16,402 nt of DNA from CTSOIL-112 sp049291875. Its GTDB lineage: Bacteria > Pseudomonadota > Gammaproteobacteria > Burkholderiales > Burkholderiaceae. Of the stretch, positions 7,601-14,294 are shown piece after piece. The translations under genes and the position numbers were made by a program. Within the stretch, counting starts at the first letter, position 1. Every line of letters begins with the position of its first letter. Below the pieces are notes generated by a model. It saw only the letters and a list, made by a program, of their open reading frames with translations. It ran no database searches and was not told the origin of the DNA. The DNA lies in the NCBI GenBank assembly GCA_049291875.1, contig JBATQE010000051.1:1-16402 (forward strand), written 5' to 3'.

Positions 7601-7918
7601 GTGCCGCTGTATTTCTCCAGCGGCGCCAGCTCCGCCAGTCAGCGTGCCATCGGTACCAGTGTATTTTGGGGGATGTTGGTGGGCACTTGCTTGGCGGTAT
7701 TCTTCGTACCGATGTTCTACACGGCGGTGCGTTCGTGGTTCAAAGATACCCAACGCCAGCAAGAGCGTTTTCACGAACACGCCGTCGCGGCGGGTATGAC
7801 ACCGGATTTGGTGGAACAGTATGTACATGACGCTGAGGCAGGATTGAGCGAGCAGGAACGCGAAGCTTTGCACCACGCGGATGAGCCAAAGTCAGACGCG
7901 GATAAGGCAAAAGAGTAA
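4658..7918 (+). CDS. acrB: RND multidrug efflux pump, HAE1 family (AcrB/MexB/MtrD type)
   Basis: A 1086-residue inner-membrane proton/drug antiporter. It opens MAKFFIDRPIFAWVVAIFIM, the standard first transmembrane helix. The proton-relay residues are all present: D407 and D408 in G-I-V-V-D-D-A-I of TM4 (same numbers as E. coli AcrB), K936 in S-A-K-N-A-I, R966 and T973 in R-F-R-P-I-I-M-T, corresponding to AcrB K940, R971 and T978. Two large periplasmic loops follow TM1 and TM7. ATG 4658 is preferred, with AAGGGGG just upstream, though a GTG lies one codon earlier. The protein is about 35-40 residues longer than AcrB because of a charged cytoplasmic C-terminal tail after about residue 1028. 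It sits between adaptor and channel genes with only 2 bp before the latter. Expected substrates are drugs, dyes, detergents and fatty acids, not determinable precisely. Confidence 0.95.
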   Translation: MAKFFIDRPIFAWVVAIFIMLAGIVSIRMLPVSQYPQVAPPTITLTAVYAGADAQTLEDSVMSVIEREMNGLDGLDYMQATSLSNGVGTLTLTFKTGTNSDLAQVDVQNRLSRAEARLPSAVKQTGIQVAKSNSNFLMVAMFSSDDPNADLAAVSDYVARNVQPELQRLEGIGGVTLFGAERAMRVWIDADKLRSLNLSATDVTSAIAAQNAQVSAGSLGDLPNSQGQTISATITVPGQLKSVDQFKNIVLRANTDGSVVRLQDVARVELGSQAYATSARLNGKPAVGLGVQLTSDGNALAASKLVKAKLSSLEPYFPAGVHWNTPYDSSTFVGISIEEVVKTLAEAMVLVFLVMLLFLQNIRYTLIPTIVVPIALLGAFAVMQALGMSINVLSMFAMVLVIGIVVDDAIVVVENVERIMADEKLPPLQATRKAMSQISGAVIGITVVLIAVFIPMAFFSGATGNIYRQFSVVMAVSIAFSAFLALSLTPALCATLLKPITQDHHEKTGFFGWFNRKFTHGAKKYENGVARLLRRGTRVLLMYVALIAIAAFVMMRLPTSFLPTEDQGYMLASIQLPPGATQERTLKTIQTMEQFAMKQPEVENVVAIAGFSFTGQGQNMGLSFITLKDWSERKAAGSDATSVAGRVTGAMMQQVRDGFIFALTPPAIPELGSSSGFNFQLQDRGGKGHEALLAARNQLLGMASQSKLLTQVRPNGMEDAPQLRLDINRDAASAQGVSFASIANVLSTALGSSYVNDFPNNGRLQRVIVQADVRDRMQPEDILKLTVTNSSGVAVPLSSMVTTSWVTGPMQTVRYNGYPSMAITGSASAGHSSGEAMAEMAQLAAKLPEGFGFEWTGQSKEEQASGSQSAILYAFSILAVFLCLAALYESWTIPLSVILVVPLGLLGVVLGTWGRGLSNDIYFQVGLVTVIGLSAKNAILIVEFAKDLQAQGKNAFEAALAAAHLRFRPIIMTSLAFIMGVVPLYFSSGASSASQRAIGTSVFWGMLVGTCLAVFFVPMFYTAVRSWFKDTQRQQERFHEHAVAAGMTPDLVEQYVHDAEAGLSEQEREALHHADEPKSDADKAKE

Positions 7919-7920
7919 GG

Positions 7921-9390
7921 ATGAAAATGATGCTGAATAGATTAAAACCTTGGTCTACCGGCGCGCTGCTGGTGGTCATGCTGTCGGCCTGCTCCATGGC
8001 GCCGAGCTACCGGCAGCCGACGGTGATGGTGGCGCCGAGTTTTCCGAGCGGCAACACTGCGATGCAAACCGGTGCTGTTGCCGCCAGTAATCTCGGTTGG
8101 CAGGAATACTTCACCGACGCGCGCTTGCGCCAATTGATCGAATTGGCCTTGGACAATAATAAAGACCTGCGTGTTGCCGCATTGAATGTCGAAGCCGTGC
8201 GTGCGCAGTACGCCATTGCACGAGCCAATCGTTTGCCCGCCATCGGTGCGACCGGCACAGGCACCAAAGCGCGCGTGGCCGAGGATTTGAGTGCGGCTGG
8301 ACGCAGCTATATTACCGAATCGTACAACGTCGGGCTGGGCGTGACCGCGTTTGAATTGGATTTGTTCGGTCGGGTGAAAAGTCTGTCGAACGCTGCGCTG
8401 AATCAATATTTCGCACAGGAACAGGCGCGCAATGCCACGCAAATCAGTCTGATCGCCAGCGTGGCCAAAGCTTATTTTGCTCAGCGCAGTGCGCAGGCCA
8501 ATATGAACCTGTCCGAGCAGGTGCTCAAAACCCGCGAGGAAAGCAAGCGCCTGACCGATCTCAAATTCAAAGCCGGTGTAATTTCCGCGATTGACGTCGA
8601 TACCGCCGTGTCGCAGATCGAAGCGGCGCGCTCCGATTATGCCGCAGCCGAGCGCAACCGCGATCAGGCGCGCAATGCATTGGTACTTTTGGTCGGGCAA
8701 CCGCTGCCGGAAAATTTAGCTGCCGAAGCACCATTGGCCGCGCAGTTTACCAACAGCGAATTGCCGGTTGGCTTGCCGTCCGAAATTCTGTATCAGCGTC
8801 CTGATGTACGCCAAGCCGAATTCGCCTTGCAAGCGGCCAATGCCAATATCGGTGCGGCGCGCGCGGCATTTTTCCCACGCATCAGCCTGACCGGATCGGT
8901 TGGTAGCGGCAGTACGGAACTGAGTGCCTTGTTCACCGGTGGCAACGCGACGTGGAGCTTTGTACCGCAAATCACCCTGCCGATTTTCACTTGGGGACAG
9001 AATAAAGCCAATCTCGATTTGGCCGAAGTGCGTAAAAATATCGCCGTGGCGCAGTACGAACAAACGGTGCAATCCGCCTTTCGTGATGTCGCCGACGCAC
9101 TGATCGCACGCCGAACTCTGTTGCAACAATACCAAGCGCAACAACGCAGCGATAAAGCCACGGCCGAGCGCTATCGTCTGGTCAATATGCGCTTTCAACA
9201 CGGCGTATCCAGCTCGCTCGAACTACTGGATGCCGAACGCAGTAACTACGCCTCGGCACAAGCGTTGCTGCAAACCCAGCAAACCTTGCTGGAAAACCGA
9301 GCCGATTTGTACAAAGTCCTCGGGGGCGGTTTGGTTTCCAAAACCCTGTCACCAGAACCATCCGAGCCGAACGCGCGCGCCACGCAGTAA
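7921..9390 (+). CDS. oprM: Outer-membrane efflux channel lipoprotein (OprM/NodT/MtrE type)
   Basis: A 489-residue outer membrane factor that forms the trimeric exit duct of the tripartite pump. The signal peptide ends in L-S-A-C with Cys24 as the lipidation site, as in the OprM branch rather than TolC. Two internally homologous OEP repeats are seen. The first has R-L-R-Q-L-I-E-L-A-L-D-N-N-K-D-L-R (about 68-84), and the second has Y-Q-R-P-D-V-R-Q-A-E (about 291-300) followed by A-A-N-A-N-I-G-A-A-R-A-A-F-F-P. These are family hallmarks. The start lies 2 bp after the pump stop codon, so translation is probably coupled; ATG 7927 is a possible alternative. A strong terminator follows 20 bp after the stop. 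The symbol is by similarity; mtrE is an equivalent name. Confidence 0.93.
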   Translation: MKMMLNRLKPWSTGALLVVMLSACSMAPSYRQPTVMVAPSFPSGNTAMQTGAVAASNLGWQEYFTDARLRQLIELALDNNKDLRVAALNVEAVRAQYAIARANRLPAIGATGTGTKARVAEDLSAAGRSYITESYNVGLGVTAFELDLFGRVKSLSNAALNQYFAQEQARNATQISLIASVAKAYFAQRSAQANMNLSEQVLKTREESKRLTDLKFKAGVISAIDVDTAVSQIEAARSDYAAAERNRDQARNALVLLVGQPLPENLAAEAPLAAQFTNSELPVGLPSEILYQRPDVRQAEFALQAANANIGAARAAFFPRISLTGSVGSGSTELSALFTGGNATWSFVPQITLPIFTWGQNKANLDLAEVRKNIAVAQYEQTVQSAFRDVADALIARRTLLQQYQAQQRSDKATAERYRLVNMRFQHGVSSSLELLDAERSNYASAQALLQTQQTLLENRADLYKVLGGGLVSKTLSPEPSEPNARATQ

Positions 9391-9410
9391 CCAAACGCTT
9401 AGTCATAAGA

Positions 9411-9445
9411 AAAAACCTCCTGCATTTACAGGAGGTTTTTGTTTG
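9411..9445. terminator. Rho-independent terminator of the efflux operon (bidirectional)
   Basis: The arms AAAAACCTCCTG (9411-9422) and CAGGAGGTTTTT (9429-9440) form a perfect 12-bp stem with a 6-nt loop, ending in a T-run. The reverse reading also has a T-run, so it can end the convergent tRNA transcript as well. Confidence 0.92.
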
Positions 9446-9482
9446 ATTTTTTGTGTAACTTATTGTTTTTTTTAATAATTTT

Positions 9483-9573
9483 TGGCAGAGAGGAAGGGAT
9501 TCGAACCCTCGATACGCTATGAACGTATACACGCTTTCCAGGCGTGCGACTTCAACCACTCATCCACCTCTCT
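9483..9573 (-). tRNA. tRNA-Ser(GGA)
   Basis: A 91-nt class II tRNA with encoded CCA (9483-9485) and discriminator G. The acceptor stem AGAGAGG (9573-9567) pairs with CCTCTCT (9493-9487). The anticodon GGA is at 9539-9537 in loop C-T-G-G-A-A-A. The long variable arm has a 5-bp stem ATACG / CGTAT, and the T-loop reads TTCGAAT. It reads UCC/UCU serine codons. It lies downstream of tRNA-Gly on the same strand and probably shares its transcript. Confidence 0.95.
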
Positions 9574-9620
9574 GTTGCGTTTTGCTATTGTACAACGTGT
9601 CCTACGGATATGCACCAAGC

Positions 9621-9694
9621 TGGAGCGGGTGATGGGAATCGAACCCACGTTTAGAGCTTGGGAAGCTTTCGTTCTACCATTGAACTACACCCGC
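9621..9694 (-). tRNA. tRNA-Gly(CCC)
   Basis: A 74-nt tRNA with encoded CCA. The acceptor GCGGGTG pairs with CACCCGC, the D-arm is GTTC-AATGGTA-GAAC, the anticodon loop is TTCCCAA, and the T-loop reads TTCGATT. It is very like E. coli glyU tRNA. The second anticodon-stem pair, a G-C in that homologue, is an A-C mismatch here because the stem reads AAAGC / GCTCT. It decodes GGG. Confidence 0.93.
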
Positions 9695-9726
9695 GCATAT
9701 CCTTATACTCAATCGCTGAGGACGCT

Positions 9727-9732
9727 ATTATA
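9727..9732 (-). promoter_or_regulatory. Candidate -10 element for the tRNA-Gly / tRNA-Ser transcript
   Basis: A perfect TATAAT on the minus strand is followed by a GC-rich discriminator (AGCGTCC), typical of growth-regulated stable-RNA promoters. It lies 33 bp before the tRNA-Gly 5' end. No good -35 hexamer is visible, and the site overlaps a small palindrome CGCTAT-T-ATAGCG. Confidence 0.4.
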
Positions 9733-9781
9733 GCGATTTTGTGCGTTGTGCGGGGGCTTTTGTGTACGGATCGGGTGAATT

Positions 9782-10237
9782 TTAATCTCGATGATTGATT
9801 TGGCTCATGACGCGTTGTTTTTCGCGTTGCCATTCGCGTTCTTTTTCGGAATGGCGTTTGTCGTGCTGCGCTTTACCGCGCGCCAGTGCGATTTCACATT
9901 TGATTTTGCCGTTTTTGTAATGTAAATCAAGCGGAACGAGGGTGAAGCCGCGTTGCTCGACTTTGCCAATCAGGCGTTTGATTTCATCGGCTTTGAGCAG
10001 TAGTTTGCGCGTACGCGTCATATCAGGGCGCACATGGGTGGAGGCGGTGAGCAGCGGGCTGATGTGTCCGCCGAGTAGCCACAGTTCGCCGTCGCGCACG
10101 ATGACGTAGGTGTCCTTGAGCTGGACACGACCGGCGCGGATGGCTTTGACCTCCCAGCCTTCGAGGACGAGACCTGCTTCGTATTTCTCTTCGATGAAAT
10201 AGTCGTGGTAGGCTTTTTTGTTGCTGACGATGCTCAT
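9782..10237 (-). CDS. smpB: SsrA-binding protein SmpB
   Basis: A 151-residue RNA-binding protein, slightly shorter than E. coli SmpB (160). It delivers tmRNA to stalled ribosomes so that the trapped peptide is tagged for degradation. The OB-fold carries the signature Y-E-A-G-L-V-L-x-G-W-E-V-K-A-I-R-A-G (about residues 19-36) and L-L-x-x-x-E-I-K-x-L-x-G-K-V-E-Q-R-G. The basic tail includes H-D-K-R and K-E-R-E-W, the part that enters the empty mRNA channel. The frame is open further upstream, but the family start MSIVSNKKAYHDYF and an AGGA site before ATG 10237 fix the start. It is divergent from ratA, as commonly seen in gammaproteobacteria. Confidence 0.96.
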   Translation of the reverse strand: MSIVSNKKAYHDYFIEEKYEAGLVLEGWEVKAIRAGRVQLKDTYVIVRDGELWLLGGHISPLLTASTHVRPDMTRTRKLLLKADEIKRLIGKVEQRGFTLVPLDLHYKNGKIKCEIALARGKAQHDKRHSEKEREWQREKQRVMSQINHRD

Positions 10238-10315
10238 GGTGTTCCTGTGGTTTTTAGCGGGGTTTTTCGTTACAATGCCGCTTATTATCTTTGCTATTGT
10301 ACCAAAGTTTGCCTT

Positions 10316-10768
10316 ATGCCTCGAGTTCATAAAACCGTTGTGTTGCCGTATTCTCAAGTCCAGATGTACGATCTGGTCGAGCGGGTGGAGGATTACCCGA
10401 AATTTTTGCCGTGGTGCGGCGGTGTGACCATGCACAATCGGACGGAAACGAGTATGGATGTGACGATCAAAATCGCTTTTCGTGGCCTACATCAATCGTT
10501 TCGCACGGTGAACCGCAACACGCCGCCGTCGGCGATGGAGATGCGGTTTCGCGATGGGCCGTTCAAGCATTTGGTCGGTAAATGGCGCTTCGAGCCGGTT
10601 GCTTTGGCTTCGGCGCACAAGGACGGTCAGGGTGTGCGTGTGGTGTTTGATCTGGATTATGAGTTTTCCAATAAGTTGTTTGCCTTGGCGATCGGGCCGG
10701 TATTCAATGTGATTGCACAGACCTTCATGGATGGGTTTGTGAAGCAGGCGAAAGCGCTGTATGGATAA
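10316..10768 (+). CDS. ratA: RatA, START/Coq10-like family protein
   Basis: A 150-residue soluble protein of the SRPBCC/START lipid-binding fold (polyketide cyclase / Coq10 family). It opens MPRVHKTVVLPYSQVQMYDL and continues V-E-D-Y-P-K-F-L-P-W-C, the family hallmark, then F-R-D-G-P-F-K-H-L and W-R-F. The C-terminal helix near F-x-x-x-I-A-Q-T-F-M-D-G-F-V-K-Q-A is characteristic. E. coli RatA was described as a toxin that blocks 70S ribosome assembly, while Coq10 homologues bind ubiquinone. Which applies here is unclear. ATG 10316 is chosen because it begins the conserved domain; the longer open frame from 10205 overlaps smpB. No strong Shine-Dalgarno is visible. It overlaps rnfH by 8 bp. Confidence 0.92.
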   Translation: MPRVHKTVVLPYSQVQMYDLVERVEDYPKFLPWCGGVTMHNRTETSMDVTIKIAFRGLHQSFRTVNRNTPPSAMEMRFRDGPFKHLVGKWRFEPVALASAHKDGQGVRVVFDLDYEFSNKLFALAIGPVFNVIAQTFMDGFVKQAKALYG

Positions 10769-11093
10769 GCCGACTATTTCGGTCAGTGTGGTCTACGCTG
10801 AGAGTGACACCACATGGTTTCGCCGTGAATTAACGATGCCGGAGGGCGCGACGGTGCGCGATGCTTTGATGTGCAGCGAATTTTTGGCGGCGCATTCGGA
10901 GTGGTCGCTGGAACAATTGGTGGTCGGTATTTTCAGTCATCGTCGTTCATTGGACACGATTTTGCATGATTTGGATCGTGTGGAAGTTTATCGGCCATTA
11001 AAAATTGATCCGCGCGTTAGCCGTAAAGATCGAGTGAATAGCGTGAGAGATAAGCGCAAATGGCGTCAATTCAATAAAAATAATCAAAAATAG
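10761..11093 (+). CDS. rnfH: RnfH/RatB family ubiquitin-like fold protein
   Basis: A 110-residue protein of the RnfH family, a beta-grasp fold related to ThiS/MoaD but without their C-terminal Gly-Gly. Family features are the V-V-Y-A near the N-terminus, the G-A-T-V-R-D-A-L helix start, V-G-I-F-S-H and E-V-Y-R-P-L-K-I-D-P near residues 77-86, followed by a basic tail. The start overlaps the end of ratA by 8 bp, implying translational coupling; ratA-ratB pairs are a conserved arrangement. The molecular role is not established. In the E. coli toxin literature RatB was not shown to be an antitoxin. No terminator is clear after the stop. Confidence 0.9.
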   Translation: MDKPTISVSVVYAESDTTWFRRELTMPEGATVRDALMCSEFLAAHSEWSLEQLVVGIFSHRRSLDTILHDLDRVEVYRPLKIDPRVSRKDRVNSVRDKRKWRQFNKNNQK

Positions 11094-11127
11094 AAATTGA
11101 TCGCGTAAAAAAGCGAACGACCGTGTT

Positions 11128-11156
11128 TTGTTTTATGTTTCGGTTGTGCGTACAAT
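11128..11156 (+). promoter_or_regulatory. Candidate promoter for the fabH-fabH-fabD operon
   Basis: TTGTTT (11128-11133) and TACAAT (11151-11156) are 17 bp apart in the 161-bp gap between rnfH and the first fabH. Transcription would start near 11163. The rest of the gap shows no gene, and no FabR- or FadR-type operator is recognised. Confidence 0.5.
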
Positions 11157-11254
11157 CATTCCTCGGAAATAGCCCGCCTGCCTTTGTTTTGCTGTATCTG
11201 AATGAAAGGTCATCGGGGCTTTAATACGCATCATCAGTGCATTGCGAGGCAATC

Positions 11255-12226
11255 ATGTATTCAAAAATTATCGGTACCGGCAGTTATTTACCCAACGAGG
11301 CGGTGAGCAACGATGAGCTGGCCGCCCGCTTGGCCAAGGACGGCGTGGAAACGTCGGACGAGTGGATACGCTCGCGCACGGGCATCACCCAGCGGCACAT
11401 TGCCAGCCCGAACCAAACCAGCAGTGATTTGGCGATGTTCGCCGCGCAATCTGCTTTGGAAATGGCGGGCGTGGGCGCATTGGACATTGATTTGATCATT
11501 GTCGCGACGACTTCGCCGGACATGACTTTCCCCAGCACGGCGTGTATTTTGCAGTCGAAAATCGGCGCGGATAATGCGGCGGCGTTTGATGTGCAGGCGG
11601 TATGCAGCGGTTTTGTCTACGCGTTGACCACGGCAGATGCCATGATTCGCGCGGGTCAGGCGAAAAAGGCGCTGGTCGTTGGTGCGGAGGTATTCTCGCG
11701 TATGCTCGATTGGCACGATCGCGGAACCTGTGTTTTATTTGGCGATGGTGCGGGAGCGGTGGTATTATCTGCCTCAGACGAACCGGGTATTTTGGCCAGT
11801 AAAATTCATGCCAATGGCCGTTTGAATTCGATTTTGCAGGTTTCCAGTTCAATTCAAAACGGGCAAGTGGTCGGCAATCCGTATATGTATATGGATGGTC
11901 AAGCGGTCTTTAAAAACGCGGTCACGGCGCTGGGTGACGTGGCGGTTGAGGTGCTGGAGGCGGCAAATATGAATGCGGAGCAGCTCGATTGGCTGATTCC
12001 GCATCAGGCAAATATCCGCATTATCCAAGCAACGGCCAAGCGTTTGGACTTTCCTATGGATAAAGTCGTGGTGACGGTCGATCAACACGGCAATACATCG
12101 GCGGCTTCAGTGCCATTGGCACTCGATACGGCGGTTCGTGACGGACGCATTCAAAAAGGACACAGCGTACTGATACAAGGTGTCGGTGGCGGATTTACCT
12201 GGGGTGCGAATTTATTTAGATTTTAA
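11255..12226 (+). CDS. fabH: Beta-ketoacyl-ACP synthase III (KAS III), first copy
   Basis: A 323-residue enzyme that starts fatty-acid synthesis by condensing acetyl-CoA (or another acyl-CoA) with malonyl-ACP. The Cys-His-Asn triad is complete: C117 in D-V-Q-A-V-C-S-G-F, H250 in P-H-Q-A-N-I-R-I and N280 in G-N-T-S-A-A-S-V-P. The CoA-binding S-D-E-W-I-x-x-R-T-G-I (34-44) and D-R-G-T-C-V-L-F-G-D-G-A-G are canonical. ATG 11255 is chosen because MYSKIIGTGSYLP matches family starts and GAGG (11246-11249) precedes it. A second, divergent copy follows after 15 bp. plsX and rpmF, the usual upstream neighbours, are absent. Confidence 0.95.
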   Translation: MYSKIIGTGSYLPNEAVSNDELAARLAKDGVETSDEWIRSRTGITQRHIASPNQTSSDLAMFAAQSALEMAGVGALDIDLIIVATTSPDMTFPSTACILQSKIGADNAAAFDVQAVCSGFVYALTTADAMIRAGQAKKALVVGAEVFSRMLDWHDRGTCVLFGDGAGAVVLSASDEPGILASKIHANGRLNSILQVSSSIQNGQVVGNPYMYMDGQAVFKNAVTALGDVAVEVLEAANMNAEQLDWLIPHQANIRIIQATAKRLDFPMDKVVVTVDQHGNTSAASVPLALDTAVRDGRIQKGHSVLIQGVGGGFTWGANLFRF

Positions 12227-12241
12227 CGAAGAAAGATCACT

Positions 12242-13231
12242 ATGAGTCAGAACCAGCCCATTTACGCACAAATCATCGGTACGGGGCGTTGCTTGCCGAA
12301 CGAACCGATTTCCAACGAAGTATTGGTGGCGCGTATGGCGCAGCAGGGTGTGGAAACTTCTGACGAGTGGATTCGCGAGCGCTCCGGGATTACCCAGCGC
12401 TATTGGGCGAACGACGATCAGCCGGTGAGTGTTTTATCCGAGATCGCCGCGCGCAATGCGCTGGAAATGGCCGGTGTCAGCGCCGAGGAGTTGGATTTCA
12501 TCATCATCGGCTCCTCTACGCCGGATATGATTTTTCCGTCGGCCGCGTGTTTGGTTCAAGCCAAATTGGGTGCGAAAAAAGCCTTCGCAATGGACGTGCA
12601 GGCCGCGTGTACCGGCTTTGTTTATGCCTTGTCCGTCGCCAACTCGATGATTCAATCGGGACAAATCAAAACCGCGCTGGTTATCGGCGCAGAAACCATC
12701 AGCGACGTACTCGATGAGCAAGACCGCACGACAGCGGTGCTGTTCGGCGATGGCGCGGGCGCGGTGGTGGTGCGCGCGTCGGACGAGCCGGGTATTCTCG
12801 CGTGCAAACTGCACTCGGACGGCGAGTTGGCCAATGTCCTGTACGGCGACGCGAAAATTCGCCAAGGCAAAGTGATGGGTGATCCGCGCATCAAAATGGA
12901 CGGACAGGCCGTGTTTAAAACTGCCGTGACCGTGTTGCCCGAATGTGCCGAGGAAACCTTGGCCGCAGCGAATATGCCGATTGAACAACTGGACTGGTAC
13001 ATCCCGCATCAAGCGAACATCCGCATCATCCAAAGCGCGTGCAAACGTCTGGGCTTCCCCATGGAAAAAACCGTGGTGACGGTTGATCAACATGGCAACA
13101 CCTCGGCGGCCTCGGTGCCGTTGGCGTTGGATACCGCCGTGCGTGACGGCCGCATTAAAAAAGGTCAAACCGTGTTGATGCAAGGCGTTGGCGGCGGTTT
13201 CACTTGGGGTTCGGTCTTGATGCGTTTCTAA
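12242..13231 (+). CDS. fabH: Beta-ketoacyl-ACP synthase III (KAS III), second copy
   Basis: A 329-residue paralogue of the preceding gene with an intact triad: C123 in D-V-Q-A-A-C-T-G-F, H256 and N286. The last 75-80 residues are nearly the same as in the first copy. The middle (about residues 150-215) differs, for example D-R-T-T-A-V-L-F instead of D-R-G-T-C-V-L-F, and Asp155 where the first copy has Arg149. Even where protein is identical, third codon positions differ, so the duplication is old. The N-terminus is about six residues longer. The 15-bp gap after the first copy suggests one operon. The reaction is the same; a different primer preference is possible but unproven. Confidence 0.94.
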   Translation: MSQNQPIYAQIIGTGRCLPNEPISNEVLVARMAQQGVETSDEWIRERSGITQRYWANDDQPVSVLSEIAARNALEMAGVSAEELDFIIIGSSTPDMIFPSAACLVQAKLGAKKAFAMDVQAACTGFVYALSVANSMIQSGQIKTALVIGAETISDVLDEQDRTTAVLFGDGAGAVVVRASDEPGILACKLHSDGELANVLYGDAKIRQGKVMGDPRIKMDGQAVFKTAVTVLPECAEETLAAANMPIEQLDWYIPHQANIRIIQSACKRLGFPMEKTVVTVDQHGNTSAASVPLALDTAVRDGRIKKGQTVLMQGVGGGFTWGSVLMRF

Positions 13232-13269
13232 GCGTTCGGCTTAATATTGATTAAACCAATGGAGTATTC

Positions 13270-14208
13270 ATGAAATTAGCGTTTGTATTTCCCGGCCAAG
13301 GCTCGCAAGCCGTTGGCATGCTCAACGACATGGCCGATTTGCCTGTGGTCAAAAATACCATCATCGAAGCCTCCGACGCGCTCGGACTTGACCTGCTGGC
13401 GATGATGCAAAATGGTCCGGCAGAGGATTTAAACCTGACAGTGAACACCCAACCGGTGATGCTCACTGCGTCGGTCGCGTTTTACCGCGCATGGCTTGAG
13501 GCAGGTGGTGCGAAACCCGACATCATGGCCGGACACAGCTTGGGCGAATACTCCGCACTGACGGCAGCCAATGTACTGAGCCTGACCGATGCGGTCAAAC
13601 TCGTGCGTTTGCGCGCGCAAGCGATGCAAAATGCCGTACCGGTTGGCGTTGGCGGCATGGCGGCGGTTTTGGGTATTGACGACGTGGTGGTGAAACAAGT
13701 CTGCGCCGATGCGCAAGTGGCAACCGGCGAAATTGTCGAAGCGGTGAATTTTAACTCGCCCGGCCAAGTCGTGATCGCCGGACACAAAGGCGCGGTTGAA
13801 AAAGCCTGTGAGCTGGCCAAAGCGGCCGGTGCAAAGCGCGCGCTGGTGCTGCCTGTGTCTGCACCGTTTCACTCCACCTTGTTGCAGCCGGCAGCGGAAA
13901 AACTCCAAGCCGCGTTGGCAGAATTGAATTTGCATACGCCTGAAATTTCGGTGGTGAACAATGTCGATGTGCGCATCGAAACCGATGTGGCGCGCATCAA
14001 AGACGCGCTCGTGCGCCAAGCATGGCATCCCGTGCGCTGGGTTGAGTGCGCGCAATTTATCGCCGAGCAAGGCGTCACCGATATGGTCGAATGCGGTCCG
14101 GGCAAAGTGCTGGCCGGTTTAGCCAAACGCATTGACGCGCGTCTGGCCGGTCATGCCTTGGTTGATCAAGCCAGCCTGAATACCATTCGCACGACACTGA
14201 ACAACTAA
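13270..14208 (+). CDS. fabD: Malonyl-CoA:ACP transacylase
   Basis: A 312-residue enzyme that moves malonyl from CoA to acyl carrier protein, supplying both KAS III and the elongation cycle. The N-terminal F-P-G-Q-G-S-Q motif (7-13) forms the oxyanion region. The nucleophile is S90 in G-H-S-L-G. R115 in L-R-A-Q-A-M binds the malonyl carboxylate, and H201 in A-P-F-H is the base, the same number as in E. coli FabD. V-E-C-G-P-G-K-V-L near residue 275 is also conserved. Length equals the usual 305-315. GGAG precedes the ATG. It lies 38 bp after the second fabH and is followed by a terminator. Confidence 0.96.
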   Translation: MKLAFVFPGQGSQAVGMLNDMADLPVVKNTIIEASDALGLDLLAMMQNGPAEDLNLTVNTQPVMLTASVAFYRAWLEAGGAKPDIMAGHSLGEYSALTAANVLSLTDAVKLVRLRAQAMQNAVPVGVGGMAAVLGIDDVVVKQVCADAQVATGEIVEAVNFNSPGQVVIAGHKGAVEKACELAKAAGAKRALVLPVSAPFHSTLLQPAAEKLQAALAELNLHTPEISVVNNVDVRIETDVARIKDALVRQAWHPVRWVECAQFIAEQGVTDMVECGPGKVLAGLAKRIDARLAGHALVDQASLNTIRTTLNN

Positions 14209-14220
14209 ATTTGCATAGAG

Positions 14221-14245
14221 CAGGGCGAGGTTCGCCCTGTTTTTT
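14221..14245 (+). terminator. Rho-independent terminator after fabD
   Basis: The arms CAGGGCGA (14221-14228) and TCGCCCTG (14232-14239) pair around GGT and are followed by six Ts. It lies 12 bp after the fabD stop and separates fabD from fabG, which may limit read-through or set relative expression. Confidence 0.85.
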
Positions 14246-14261
14246 ATGAACCATTGTTCAT
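14246..14261. promoter_or_regulatory. Palindrome in front of fabG, candidate operator
   Basis: The perfect 6-bp arms ATGAAC and GTTCAT flank CATT, directly after the fabD terminator and 33 bp before the fabG start. It does not match FabR or FadR sites as I know them. No convincing -35/-10 pair is seen alongside, except a weak TAACAT at 14263-14268. Confidence 0.35.
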
Positions 14262-14294
14262 CTAACATCACAAAAAATTGCTGAAGGAAACACT

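Noticed and set aside
7046..7876. Minus-strand open frame of 276 codons opposite the pump gene
   Set aside because: Shadow frame with a basic low-complexity translation and no family features.
9482..9733. Open frame running across both tRNA genes
   Set aside because: Both tRNAs fold well on the opposite strand; the apparent peptide is the translated complement of the tRNAs.
10205..10315. Upstream extension of ratA
   Set aside because: It would overlap smpB on the other strand, and the conserved domain begins at 10316.
10238..10435. Upstream extension of smpB
   Set aside because: The extra residues overlap the start of divergent ratA and do not resemble SmpB; the start at 10237 fits the family and has a ribosome binding site.
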